Positions 49,884-58,875 of a DNA stretch of 64,000 nt are shown here, one piece after another (within the stretch, counting starts at the first letter, position 1; every line of letters begins with the position of its first letter). Under the pieces are notes generated by a model. That model ran no database searches. It had not been told where the DNA came from and saw only the letters and a program-made list of their open reading frames with translations. The position numbers were made by a program, and so were the translations under genes. Source of the DNA: Salinivirgaceae bacterium (lineage in GTDB: Bacteria > Bacteroidota > Bacteroidia > Bacteroidales > SZUA-534). Location: contig JAFZKK010000091.1 in assembly GCA_017551905.1 (NCBI GenBank), positions 1 through 64,000 on the forward strand, written 5' to 3'.

Positions 49884-50711
49884 ATGAGTATGAAAATAGC
49901 GATTCAAGGTGTTAACGGAGCATTCCACGAGATTGCGGCGCGGCAGTATTTCGGCAGCGACGTCGAGACGATTAACTGCGACCAATTCCGCGATTTGTTC
50001 CTGGCTGTTGAGGACGGCGAGGCCGACTTTGGCATTGTGGCCATCGAGAACACCATTGCGGGCAGCATTCTGGAGAACTACCTGTTGCTGAAAAAGTCGA
50101 AACTGAAGGTGATTGGCGAGCTCAACCTGCACATCACGCAGAACTTGCTGGCCTTGCCTGGCACGCGGATTGAGGACATTACCGAAATCTACTCGCATCC
50201 CATTGCCATTCAGCAGAGCAAGGATTTTTTGGACAACTACCCGAAAATCAAGGCGATAAACTGGTCCGACACGGCATCGGCGGCAAAGAAGGTGGCCGAC
50301 GAGCATCTGACGCACACCGCCGCCATTGCAAGCGAGTATGCGGCCGAACTCTATGGCCTTCAGGTGATTGCGGCGCAGATTCAGACGCACAAGAAGAATT
50401 TCACCCGCTTTCTGGCCATCAGCCGTTCGGCGGTTGACGCGCCCGACAACAACAAGGCGTCCATCTGTTTCGAACTGACGCATCAGCCTGGCTCACTTGT
50501 CGACGTGCTGGCCGAGTTCAAGAACAACAACATCAACCTGACCAAGATTCAGTCGCTGCCCATCATCGGAAGCCCGTTCCAATACTCGTTCTACGTCGAT
50601 TTGGAGTGGAGCGACCGCCGCAATTTCGACCGCGCCATCAGCCGCGTGCTCACTCTGGTATCAAATTTGTCGGTTTTGGGCGAATATCGCGGTGCGAAAA
50701 TTAGTAATTAG
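49884..50711 (+). CDS. pheA: prephenate dehydratase
   Basis: 275 residues from the ATG at 49884 (a second ATG at 49890 is equally good); the longer frame from 49827 would start inside the attenuator. The catalytic domain (1-180) starts KIAIQGVNGAFHEIAA and has the TRF motif (KKNFTRFLAIS). The ACT domain (about 195-270) has PGSLVDVLAEFKNNNINLTK but reads QSLP where Phe-regulated enzymes have ESRP. There is no fused chorismate mutase; that activity is on the DAHP synthase gene. First structural gene of the aromatic operon. Confidence 0.94.
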   Translation: MSMKIAIQGVNGAFHEIAARQYFGSDVETINCDQFRDLFLAVEDGEADFGIVAIENTIAGSILENYLLLKKSKLKVIGELNLHITQNLLALPGTRIEDITEIYSHPIAIQQSKDFLDNYPKIKAINWSDTASAAKKVADEHLTHTAAIASEYAAELYGLQVIAAQIQTHKKNFTRFLAISRSAVDAPDNNKASICFELTHQPGSLVDVLAEFKNNNINLTKIQSLPIIGSPFQYSFYVDLEWSDRRNFDRAISRVLTLVSNLSVLGEYRGAKISN

Positions 50712-50819
50712 GAGTTAGGAATTAGAATTTAGGAGTTAGGAATTGTAGGACGTCATATTATGGCGTCCGAATCAAAAATCGAAAATCAAAAATCAACAAT
50801 CAAAAATCAATAAATAATT
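50712..50819 (+). repeat. low-complexity spacer with palindrome, pheA to tyrA
   Basis: TTAGGAGTTAGGAATTAGAA words, then a REP-like palindrome GGACGTCAT-ATT-ATGGCGTCC (50748-50768), then AAAATCAAAAATC words up to the tyrA ATG. No gene. A hairpin inside an operon could alter mRNA stability. Confidence 0.7.
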
Positions 50820-51662
50820 ATGGTAGTAACAGTTATAGGATTAGGTTTGATTGGCGGCTCGACGGCCATCGACATTCGCCGCCACAAGTTCGCCGACCAC
50901 ATCATCGGTGTTGATAACGACCCGATTAACGCGTCGGGGGCGCAACACATCGGCATTGTCGACGAGATTTGCGAGTTTGAGGACGGTGTGCGCCGCGCCG
51001 ATTTGATTCTGGTGGCCGTGCCCGTCAACGCAGCGCTCAAGGTGCTGCCTGCGGTGCTCGATATTATCAATGATAATCAGGTAGTTGCCGATATGTGTTC
51101 GGTGAAATCGAAGTTGGGCGATTGGGTGAAATACCACCCCAAACGTCAGCGCTATGTGGCATCGCACCCAATGGCGGGCACCGAATATTCGGGTCCGTGG
51201 GCGGCCAAGGCCAATATGTTCGAGGGCAAGGTGGCCATTCTGTGCGACACCGAGGAGAGCGACGTGGCCGCTGTCAGCCTTGTGCGCCGAATGTACGAGG
51301 CAATGAATATGCGCATCATCTATATGAACAGCGCCAACCACGACGTCCACACGGCTTACGTGTCGGCAATTTCGCACATCAGTTCGTTCGCGCTCGCGCT
51401 GACGGTGCTCGACAAGGAGAAGAACGAGAAGCACATTTTCGACCTTGCGTCGGGCGGTTTCGACTCGACGGTGCGTCTGGCCAAGAGTTCGGCGGCAATG
51501 TGGCAGCCGATTTTCGAGCAGAACAAAGACAACGTGCTCATCGTGCTCGACACCTATATCAAATATCTACAGGAATTTAAGAAGAATCTGGAGGCCGACG
51601 ACAACAAAGCCGTTTACGATATGATTGACCAAGCCAATAAGATTCGTAGAGTGTTGAAATAG
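50820..51662 (+). CDS. tyrA: prephenate dehydrogenase
   Basis: 280 residues. Rossmann start VVTVIGLGLIGGSTAIDI, then the TyrA signature SHPMAGTEYSGPWAA with the catalytic His, and an all-helical dimerisation half (HDVHTAYVSAISHISSFALA). It makes 4-hydroxyphenylpyruvate for tyrosine. No ACT domain is attached. The aminotransferase often found between pheA and tyrA in Bacteroidales is absent here. Confidence 0.94.
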   Translation: MVVTVIGLGLIGGSTAIDIRRHKFADHIIGVDNDPINASGAQHIGIVDEICEFEDGVRRADLILVAVPVNAALKVLPAVLDIINDNQVVADMCSVKSKLGDWVKYHPKRQRYVASHPMAGTEYSGPWAAKANMFEGKVAILCDTEESDVAAVSLVRRMYEAMNMRIIYMNSANHDVHTAYVSAISHISSFALALTVLDKEKNEKHIFDLASGGFDSTVRLAKSSAAMWQPIFEQNKDNVLIVLDTYIKYLQEFKKNLEADDNKAVYDMIDQANKIRRVLK

Positions 51663-51841
51663 AAGGCATTAGGCATTAGTAGGGACGCGATTCATCGCGT
51701 CCGCCAACACCCAAAACCTAACACCAAACACAAAAAAAATGGAATTAACAATTAATAATTAACAATTTAGGCTTCGATTAACCGATTGGCCGATTCACCA
51801 AAAACGGTAGTCAGAAGTCTGAAAATCAAAAAAATAGCGAT
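51663..51841 (+). repeat. spacer with family 2 REP palindrome, tyrA to DAHP synthase
   Basis: Contains the palindrome GGACGCGAT-TC-ATCGCGTCC (51683-51702), AATTAACAATTAATAATTAA words and one CCGATTGGCCGATTCACC run. No gene. Confidence 0.75.
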
Positions 51842-52927
51842 ATGAACACAAACGAAAGCCCGCTTGCAGAGTGGGGAATATTGAAAAACACAAAGCGTCC
51901 TGTGGTGATTGCAGGACCGTGCAGCGCCGAGACCGCCGACCAAGTGCTGGAGACGGCTCGCGGCCTGAAAGCGATTGGCATTGAGGTTTTCCGCGCAGGA
52001 ATCTGGAAACCGCGCACCCGTCCGAACTCGTTCGAAGGCGTTGGTTCAGAGGGACTTGAGTGGCTGAAACTGGTGAAATCGGAGGTTGGAATGCTCACCG
52101 CCACCGAGGTTGCCAACGTAAAGCACGTTTACGAGGCCCTTCGCGCTGGAGTCGACATTCTGTGGATTGGCGCCCGCACATCGGCCAACCCGTTTGCTAT
52201 GCAGGAGGTCGCCGACGCGCTGAAAGGCGTTGATATTCCTGTATTTGTGAAGAATCCCGTCAACCCCGACGTCGAACTTTGGGTGGGCGCCGTTGAGCGC
52301 GTTTTGGGCGCAGGCTTGAAGAAAGTTGGCGTTATTCACCGTGGTTTTTCGTCGTTCGAGAAGACGCGTTTCCGCAACGTTCCGCAGTGGCAGTTGCCCA
52401 TCGAGTTCCGCCGCCGAATGCCTGGAATACCAATGATTTGCGACCCGTCGCACATTTCGGGCTGCACCGAGTTGCTGCAGGAGGTTTCGCAGAAGGCGCT
52501 CGACCTGAACTTCGACGGACTCATCATCGAGAGCCACCGCAATCCCGCCGAGGCCTGGAGCGACGCCAAGCAGCAAGTGACGCCCGCCGAGTTGGATAAG
52601 TTGCTGAAATCGTTGGTGTTGCGCGACGTTGAGGTTAGTCAGTCGCTGAAAGAGACTTTGGACGACCTTCGTTTGAAAATCGACAAGTACGACGACGACC
52701 TTCTGAAGACTCTCGACGCCCGTATGAAGATTGCCGAACAGATTGGCCAATACAAGAAAGAGCACAATATCACCATTTTACAGCCCACTCGTTGGGACGA
52801 AATCATCAGCAAGATTGTGGCCAAAGGCGCCGAGCACAACTTGAGCGCGGAGTTCCTGTCCACAGTCTTCAAGGCCATTCACCAAGAGTCTATCAATAAG
52901 CAAAATAAGATAATGAATGGGGAGTAA
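51842..52927 (+). CDS. DAHP synthase fused to chorismate mutase
   Basis: 361 residues. The N-terminal 265 form a type I-beta DAHP synthase (VVIAGPCSAETADQ, WKPRTRPNSFEGVG, MICDPSHISG), the first step of the shikimate pathway from PEP and erythrose 4-phosphate. The C-terminal 90 form an AroQ-type chorismate mutase (LDDLRLKIDKYDDDLLKTLD, ARMKIAEQIGQYKKE). Fusion of the entry and branch-point enzymes allows feedback through the mutase domain. This order of domains is common in Bacteroidota. It supplies the mutase that the separate PheA and TyrA lack. Confidence 0.93.
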   Translation: MNTNESPLAEWGILKNTKRPVVIAGPCSAETADQVLETARGLKAIGIEVFRAGIWKPRTRPNSFEGVGSEGLEWLKLVKSEVGMLTATEVANVKHVYEALRAGVDILWIGARTSANPFAMQEVADALKGVDIPVFVKNPVNPDVELWVGAVERVLGAGLKKVGVIHRGFSSFEKTRFRNVPQWQLPIEFRRRMPGIPMICDPSHISGCTELLQEVSQKALDLNFDGLIIESHRNPAEAWSDAKQQVTPAELDKLLKSLVLRDVEVSQSLKETLDDLRLKIDKYDDDLLKTLDARMKIAEQIGQYKKEHNITILQPTRWDEIISKIVAKGAEHNLSAEFLSTVFKAIHQESINKQNKIMNGE

Positions 52928-53011
52928 CCGACGTTGAATCGGTCAACTGGTTAATCGTTTAATCGATTGTCCGATTCACCGATTCACCGATTAAACAAAA
53001 CATTTAAAACA
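52928..53011 (+). repeat. CCGATTCACCGATT-type spacer before aroB
   Basis: Short tandem words (ATCGGTC, TTAATCGTTTAATCGATTG, then CCGATTCACCGATTCACC and GATTAAAC). Similar words occur before the DAHP synthase and aroC genes. No gene. Confidence 0.7.
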
Positions 53012-54031
53012 GTGAAAACCTTAACAATCCACGGGACGCAGGGCGATTCGCAGATTCTGATTGGCGAGAGTTTCCGCAATTTCAAGAAATATCTGCCGAC
53101 GGAGCAGGTGGTGGTCATCACCGACACCAACGTTAACCGCCTGTATGGCAAGTATTTCGCCGATTATCCGATAATCGAAATCGGGTTGGGAGAGAAGTCG
53201 AAAACTTTGGCCACCATTTCCGACATCATCGGCCGAATGCTCGAACTGAAAATCGACCGCAAAGGCTTTGTGCTGGCGGTTGGCGGCGGCATTGTCACCG
53301 ACGTGGCGGGATTTGCGGCGTCAATCTATCAGCGCGGCATTGCATTTGGCTTTATATCAGGCACTTTGCTCTCTCAAGTCGACGCAAGCGTGGGCGGAAA
53401 AAACGGTGTCAATTTCGAAGGATTCAAGAATATGGTTGGCACGTTCAATCAGCCGCGTTTTGTGATTTGCGACCCGCTGATTCTCAACACTTTGCAGCCG
53501 CAGCAACTCAACTGCGGATTTGCCGAAATTGTCAAGCACACGCTTATTGCTGACCGTCAAATGTTTGAGTATCTTGAAAATAACGCCGCCCGTGCATTGG
53601 CTCGCGAGCCCGAAGTGATTGAGGCGCTGGTCGAGAATTCGGTCAACATCAAGTCGGCCATTGTCAACCGCGACGAGAAGGAGCACGGCGAGCGCCGCAA
53701 ACTCAACCTTGGGCACACCTACGGCCACGCCGCCGAAAAGGTGCTTGGAGTGAGTCACGGCGAGGCTGTCAGCCTTGGACTGGTGGTGGCTGCGCGGCTT
53801 TCGGTCAAGCGCGGACTGTTGTCGCAACCCGACGCCGACCGCATTGTCCGTCTGTTGCAGTCGCTGAACTTGCCGACCGTCATAACTGGCGATAAACAAG
53901 CAATTTACAACGCTCTCGAACTCGACAAAAAGCGCGAAGGCACGCAAATCAACTTTGTGCTAATGCGCGGAATTGGCGACGTGGTGATTGAGAAAATTGA
54001 TATTAACGAACTGAAACAGATAGAGTTATGA
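53012..54031 (+). CDS. aroB: 3-dehydroquinate synthase
   Basis: 339 residues from a GTG at 53012 (MKTLTIHGTQGDSQILIGES). A TTG at 52967 would extend it by 15 residues that are read from the CCGATTCACC repeat spacer, so the GTG is preferred. NAD-binding VGGGIVTDVAGFAASIYQRG, metal and substrate residues in VDASVGGKNGVN and the HTYGHAAEKVLG and SHGEAVSLGL motifs are intact. The stop overlaps the aroD start (ATGA). Confidence 0.94.
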   Translation: MKTLTIHGTQGDSQILIGESFRNFKKYLPTEQVVVITDTNVNRLYGKYFADYPIIEIGLGEKSKTLATISDIIGRMLELKIDRKGFVLAVGGGIVTDVAGFAASIYQRGIAFGFISGTLLSQVDASVGGKNGVNFEGFKNMVGTFNQPRFVICDPLILNTLQPQQLNCGFAEIVKHTLIADRQMFEYLENNAARALAREPEVIEALVENSVNIKSAIVNRDEKEHGERRKLNLGHTYGHAAEKVLGVSHGEAVSLGLVVAARLSVKRGLLSQPDADRIVRLLQSLNLPTVITGDKQAIYNALELDKKREGTQINFVLMRGIGDVVIEKIDINELKQIEL

Positions 54032-54672
54032 CCGCACTTTGCCGTTCGATAGCGCAGAAGGGATTCGACAATATCCGCCACCTTGCAGAGGGCGCCGAAA
54101 TGGTCGAAATCCGCATTGAGGAGTCGGGCTTGACACCCGACAAAGTGCGCCAACTGTTTGGAACTCACCCGAATATGCTTGCAACTTGCCGCCCTATCGG
54201 GGTGTCGCAGAGCGAGCAGAAAGCGCTTTTGCAGGCCGCCATCGAGGGTGGCGCCGCGTGGGTCGACGTTGAGATTGAGGCCGACGACGATTACCGCCGC
54301 GAGATTATCGCCACGGCGCGCCGCCACAACTGCCGCGTGATTGTGTCGTACCACAACTACGACGAAACGCCGCAATTTCTTGAATTGCAGCAAATTGCTG
54401 ATATTGCTCACTCAATGGGAGCCGACGTTGTCAAGTTGGCTTGTATGTGCCACACAAAGGCCGACGTGCTCAATCTGTTGAATCTGTATAATGCCGATTA
54501 TCAGATACTTGCAATAGGAATGGGCAGCGTTGGCGCCGTCACACGGATTGCCGCCATAACAATGGGCGCGCCGTTCACTTTTGTGGCCAACGAGGCCGCT
54601 GGAGCCACCGCCCCTGGTCAGATTGACGAGGCTATAATGCTGAAAATGAAGAAAATGATTACTGCAAAATGA
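54028..54672 (+). CDS. aroD: type I 3-dehydroquinate dehydratase
   Basis: 214 residues, short but complete for the type I class. EIRIEESGL near the start, the catalytic His in VIVSYHNYDETP and the Schiff-base Lys in VVKLACMCHTKADV are visible. It overlaps aroB by four bases and aroA by four bases, so the three are translationally coupled. Confidence 0.92.
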   Translation: MTALCRSIAQKGFDNIRHLAEGAEMVEIRIEESGLTPDKVRQLFGTHPNMLATCRPIGVSQSEQKALLQAAIEGGAAWVDVEIEADDDYRREIIATARRHNCRVIVSYHNYDETPQFLELQQIADIAHSMGADVVKLACMCHTKADVLNLLNLYNADYQILAIGMGSVGAVTRIAAITMGAPFTFVANEAAGATAPGQIDEAIMLKMKKMITAK

Positions 54673-55919
54673 ATCTTACAATAAAACCGTCGAAAGTTGC
54701 TGGAACGGTGACAGCGCCGCCGTCGAAAAGTTATATGCAGCGGGCCATTGCGCTTGCCGTGCTGTCGGCGGAGCCGACCGAAATCAGCAATCTGTCGGAT
54801 TGCAACGACTGCCGCGCGGCTGTTGGAGTGGCTCGGAGCCTTGGTTGCGAGGTTTTGGAAGCCGACGGACGGCTGACCATTACGCCGCCCGCTAACGGAT
54901 TGAACGGCAACCATTTGCATTGCGGCGAATCTGGGCTTGCGCTACGAATGTTCACCCCAATCGCGGCACTTTTGGGCAGCGCGGTGCAAATGACAGGCGA
55001 AGGCTCGCTCACGCAGCGGCCTGTGGGTTTTATGGCCGACACGCTGCGGCAGTTGGGTGCCCGTTTCGAGTGCGCCGACGGCCTTTTGCCAATCACGGTT
55101 TGCGGTCCAATGAAAGGTGGCCGCGCCACTGTCGACGGCTCGGTCAGTTCGCAGTTTTTGACTGGCTTACTTATTTCATTGCCAACCGTTTGCGCCGATT
55201 CAACGCTCGTGGTCGATAGTCTGACAAGCCGCCCATACATTGATATGACTTTGCAGATTATGCGCGACTTTGGTGTGGCGGTTGAAAATGCTAATTATGA
55301 GCAATTTACAATAAAAGGCGGACAGCAATATCGTTGCGCCCATTATCGCGTTGAAGGCGATTGGAGTGGGGCGGCGGCGCTGATTGTGGCCGCAGCTATT
55401 GCTGGCGACCTGAAAATCAGCGGTTTGAACCCGCAATCGGCTCAAGCCGACCGTGCCATTCTCAAGGTTTTGGAACTGACAGGCACGCGATTCACTTTTG
55501 ACGCCGATAATAATTTGATTGTCAATAAAAACGCTAACTTGCAGCCGTTCCGTTTCGACGCCACCAACTGCCCCGACCTTTTCCCTGTTCTGGCGGCTCT
55601 GGCGGCCAATTGCAGCGGAAAATCGGCAATCCGCGGCGTGCACCGTCTCACCCACAAGGAGAGCGACCGCGCCACGGCCATTCAGCGCGAGTTGGGCAAG
55701 TTGGGCGTCGGCATTGCGCTCGACGGTGACGAAATGATTGTCAGCGGCGGCTCGATAAGCGGCGCTGTGGCTTCGGCCTGCAACGACCACCGAATGGCTA
55801 TGTCGTTGGCATTGTGCGCGTTAAATGCGTCGGGTGCGGTAACAATCGAGGGCACGGAGTGCGTCGGCAAGTCGTACCCTGGATTTTTTGAGGATTTGGA
55901 GAGTGTGATTGAAAGGTGA
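54669..55919 (+). CDS. aroA: 5-enolpyruvylshikimate-3-phosphate synthase
   Basis: 416 residues. PPSKSYMQRAIALAVL binds substrate, LHCGESGLALRMFTPIAAL matches the GNAGTAMR-type region, and LTHKESDRATAIQRELGKLG and CNDHRMAMSLALCAL are the C-terminal signatures. It joins PEP to shikimate 3-phosphate. The LHCGESGLALR form differs from the classic NAGTAMRP, as in other Bacteroidota enzymes. Overlaps aroD by four bases. Confidence 0.94.
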   Translation: MNLTIKPSKVAGTVTAPPSKSYMQRAIALAVLSAEPTEISNLSDCNDCRAAVGVARSLGCEVLEADGRLTITPPANGLNGNHLHCGESGLALRMFTPIAALLGSAVQMTGEGSLTQRPVGFMADTLRQLGARFECADGLLPITVCGPMKGGRATVDGSVSSQFLTGLLISLPTVCADSTLVVDSLTSRPYIDMTLQIMRDFGVAVENANYEQFTIKGGQQYRCAHYRVEGDWSGAAALIVAAAIAGDLKISGLNPQSAQADRAILKVLELTGTRFTFDADNNLIVNKNANLQPFRFDATNCPDLFPVLAALAANCSGKSAIRGVHRLTHKESDRATAIQRELGKLGVGIALDGDEMIVSGGSISGAVASACNDHRMAMSLALCALNASGAVTIEGTECVGKSYPGFFEDLESVIER

Positions 55920-56089
55920 ATGAAAAATTAACAATGAACAATTAAAAATGAAAAGGCGATAAGGCAAATGGCAAAAGGGATAAGTGATTGAATGACTTTA
56001 GGTTAAACCATTAAACTTTAAACTAAACACTAAACACTCACCACTTACCCTTCGATTCACCGATTCACCAATTAAACAAAATATTGATT
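55920..56089 (+). repeat. low-complexity spacer, aroA to aroC
   Basis: ATTAACAATGAACAATTAAAA words, then TTAAACTTTAAACTAAAC and CACTAAACACTC, then CGATTCACCGATTCACC. Three of the word families seen elsewhere in the window meet here. No gene. Confidence 0.75.
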
Positions 56090-57073
56090 ATGAATACTTT
56101 CGGACGAATTTTCAGAGTGAGCATTTTTGGCGAGTCGCACGGCGCGCAAGTGGGAGTGGTGATTGACGGCTGCCCCGCTGGAATCGCGCTCGAAAAGACC
56201 GATTTCGACGCTGACCTTGCCCGCCGCAAAAGCGGCGCAAAGGGCACCACGCCACGCACCGAGGCCGACGAGCCCGAGATTGTGTCGGGTGTTTTCAACG
56301 GCCACACAACGGGCACGCCCATTACCATTTTGTTCAAAAACTCGAACACGCACTCGTCGGATTATGCCAATCTTGTGGCGCAACCGCGTCCTGGCCACGC
56401 CGATTTTACGGGCCGTTGCAAGTATCAGAGTTTCAACGACTACCGTGGCGGCGGTCATTTTTCGGCGCGCATCACGGTGGGCATTGTTGCGGCTGGCGTT
56501 GTGGCAAAGAAAATTTTGGAAGGTATTGATATTAAGGCAAATATCCGTGAAGTTGGCGGTCAAACCGACATTGAGGTCGCTGTGGAGCGCGCAATGGCGC
56601 AGAACGACTCGATTGGCGGCATTGTCGATTGCCGTGTTACGGGGCTGCCCGTCGGGCTTGGCGAGCCGTTCTGGGACTCGGTTGAGTCACTCATCAGCCA
56701 CGCAGTTTTTGCCATTCCCGCCGTCAAAGGCATCGAGTTTGGCAGCGGTTTTAAGGCCGCACAAATGCTTGGCTCTGAACACAATGACGCCATAATCGAC
56801 GCCAAAGGCACCACCGCCACCAACAACGCTGGCGGCATCAACGGCGGCATCACCAATGGCAACGAACTCTATTTCAGCATTGCCGTGAAGCCAACATCGA
56901 GTATCAGCCGCGAGCAGCAGACCTTCAATTTCGAGACAGGCAAGGTTGAGCCGCTGCAAGTCCGTGGCCGCCACGACGCCTGCATCGCCCTGCGCGTGCC
57001 GCCAATCCTTGAGGCAATGACGGCCATTGTGCTGGCCGATTTGAAGTTGATTGCAAAGGCTATCAAACTGTAA
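56090..57073 (+). CDS. aroC: chorismate synthase
   Basis: 327 residues from the ATG at 56090; a TTG two codons earlier is less likely. Signatures: GESHGAQVGVVIDGCPAGI, the RPGHADFTG block, YRGGGHFSARITVGIVAAG, and RHDACIALRVPPILEAM near the end. It makes chorismate with reduced FMN. It is about 25 residues shorter than the usual 350-360, with no motif missing. Last biosynthetic gene of the operon. Shikimate dehydrogenase and kinase genes are not in the window. Confidence 0.93.
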   Translation: MNTFGRIFRVSIFGESHGAQVGVVIDGCPAGIALEKTDFDADLARRKSGAKGTTPRTEADEPEIVSGVFNGHTTGTPITILFKNSNTHSSDYANLVAQPRPGHADFTGRCKYQSFNDYRGGGHFSARITVGIVAAGVVAKKILEGIDIKANIREVGGQTDIEVAVERAMAQNDSIGGIVDCRVTGLPVGLGEPFWDSVESLISHAVFAIPAVKGIEFGSGFKAAQMLGSEHNDAIIDAKGTTATNNAGGINGGITNGNELYFSIAVKPTSSISREQQTFNFETGKVEPLQVRGRHDACIALRVPPILEAMTAIVLADLKLIAKAIKL

Positions 57074-57096
57074 AATAGTTATTTATAACATCCGTC

Positions 57097-58071
57097 ATGG
57101 CAAGAAAAAACGAACAGTTGCCCGATGTCAAGTTTTCGTCGATAGCTGTGCTTATCGATGCGGAAAATGTTGACCGTCAGAAAGTTGAGGCCATATTGAC
57201 TAAACTTGGACAATTGGGCACCATAACAACCAAAAGGGTTTATGGCGATTGGTCGCAGGAGAAGCTGCAGGCATGGAAGGATGTGGTGTCGATTTGCGCT
57301 TTGCGTACAATGCACCATTTCGTCCACAGCACGCAGAAAAACACCACTGACATAGCTTTGGTCATCGACGCCATGGATTTGCTGCATACGGGCAATTACG
57401 ACGCTTTTGCAATAGTTTCGAGTGACGGAGATTTCAGCAATCTTGCCGTCAGAATCCGCAACGAAGACAAAGTTGTGATAGGCGTAGGTCAACACAAAAC
57501 CAACTATAACTTTGTGAGTATCTGCAACATATTCATCAATCAGGACAAACTTGCATCGTCGGTTGACACGGCAAACCCGATGCGGCTGAAGAATATGGTT
57601 GAAACGCTGAACTCGAAAATGGCCGAAAGGGACAAAACCATTAAGGCTCAGGCCGTTAAGATAAAAGATAAGAACAAGGCCATGACCGATTTGCGGAAAG
57701 AGCTGTCGAGCGTGAAAAAAGAGCTGCGCACGGCAACCAGCGACAACAAAAAGATTGAGAAACAGCTTGCCAAACTTCAAAAATCGAACGACAAGCTGAA
57801 GGCGAAGTCCGACAAATCGAAAGGCGAACTCATTGCTAAATTTGCCGTCTTGCTTCAGAAAGCCATTGAAGGAGAGGAGATTGCGCCAAACAAGTATCCG
57901 CTCGACGTTATCGGCAAGAAAATCAGAGACGATGTGCCGGAATTCAAGCCGTCGGACTATGGATTCTCGTCGCTGTCGAAACTGGTGGCATCAACACCAG
58001 GTGTCAAGGTATCGACAGAGCAAAACCGCGTCATGTTCAGCATGAACGACGATTTAGCCAAATTGAATTAA
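57097..58071 (+). CDS. NYN-domain ribonuclease-like protein with LOTUS/OST-HTH domain
   Basis: 324 residues. The NYN (LabA/DUF88) domain at 10-155 has the acidic residues of a PIN-like nuclease: VLIDAENVDRQK, DIALVIDAMDLLHTG and FAIVSSDGDFSNLAVRIR. A Lys-rich coiled coil (about 170-245) leads to an OST-HTH/LOTUS RNA-binding domain (about 250-315, YPLDVIGKKIRDDVPEFKPS, YGFSSLSKLVAS). It probably binds and cuts RNA in the cytoplasm. It starts 23 bases after aroC in the same direction and may be expressed with the aromatic operon, though no functional link is known. Confidence 0.87.
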   Translation: MARKNEQLPDVKFSSIAVLIDAENVDRQKVEAILTKLGQLGTITTKRVYGDWSQEKLQAWKDVVSICALRTMHHFVHSTQKNTTDIALVIDAMDLLHTGNYDAFAIVSSDGDFSNLAVRIRNEDKVVIGVGQHKTNYNFVSICNIFINQDKLASSVDTANPMRLKNMVETLNSKMAERDKTIKAQAVKIKDKNKAMTDLRKELSSVKKELRTATSDNKKIEKQLAKLQKSNDKLKAKSDKSKGELIAKFAVLLQKAIEGEEIAPNKYPLDVIGKKIRDDVPEFKPSDYGFSSLSKLVASTPGVKVSTEQNRVMFSMNDDLAKLN

Positions 58072-58075
58072 ACAA

Positions 58076-58804
58076 TTACTGCATCGACTTCTTCTGCACA
58101 AACTCGTAGAAATCGTCTTTGTATTTGTCTGCGATAACAATACACTGATTGTTTATCATGACGCTGTTGCGCTCGATTGATTTTATCTCGTTAAGCGAGA
58201 TAATGTACGACCTGTGCACGCGCATAAACCTGTCGGCAGGCAGATTCTCCTCAAGCGTTTTCAGGCTCATCAGCGTCAGAATGGGGCGCGGCTTCGATTT
58301 CAGCCAAATCTTGATGTAGTCTTTCAGGCCTTCGAAGTACAGAATATCGTCATAATCAATGCGAATCTGTTTGTAATCGGCCTTCACAAACATATAATCG
58401 TTGCTTATTGTCGGTTTGTTGTTGCTGCCGCGCTGCAGTGTGAACCATTCAAGCGCGCGGTTGGCGGCCGTCAGAAACTCGTTGTAGTCGAATGGTTTAA
58501 GCAGATAGTCGAGCGCTTCGACCTTGAAGCCAGCAAGCGCGTATTTGTCGAAAGCGGTGGTGAATATCACGCGGTTCTTCTTGCGCAGCGTCTTCGACAG
58601 CTCAAGGCCATTCAGTCCGGGCATCTGAATGTCCAAAAACAGAAGGTCGATATCTTCTTCCTTGGCCAGCAGGTCAAGCACCTCGAAACCGTTGGTGCAT
58701 CGGCCTTTAAGCTCCAAAAAAGGTGTTTTGTTGACGTAGCTTTCAATCAAATCCAAAGCCATTGGCTCGTCGTCGGCAATCAGGCAAGTTATTTTCTGTT
58801 CCAT
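58076..58804 (-). CDS. LytTR-family response regulator
   Basis: 242 residues from the ATG at 58804; an upstream start adds eight residues. Receiver domain with acidic pair Asp11-Asp12 and phospho-acceptor Asp58 (LLFLDIQMPGLNG), then a LytTR DNA-binding domain (about 140-240, ILYFEGLKDYIKIWL, FMRVHRSYIISLNEI). It pairs with the LytS-type kinase that ends 71 bases before it. Targets unknown. Confidence 0.93.
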   Translation of the reverse strand: MEQKITCLIADDEPMALDLIESYVNKTPFLELKGRCTNGFEVLDLLAKEEDIDLLFLDIQMPGLNGLELSKTLRKKNRVIFTTAFDKYALAGFKVEALDYLLKPFDYNEFLTAANRALEWFTLQRGSNNKPTISNDYMFVKADYKQIRIDYDDILYFEGLKDYIKIWLKSKPRPILTLMSLKTLEENLPADRFMRVHRSYIISLNEIKSIERNSVMINNQCIVIADKYKDDFYEFVQKKSMQ

Positions 58805-58875
58805 AAAATCGCTCTTTTGAGTTTTCAAGCATAAAGATAATAACTCCTGCGAAAACCAAAGCTGATTTTTCGGTT

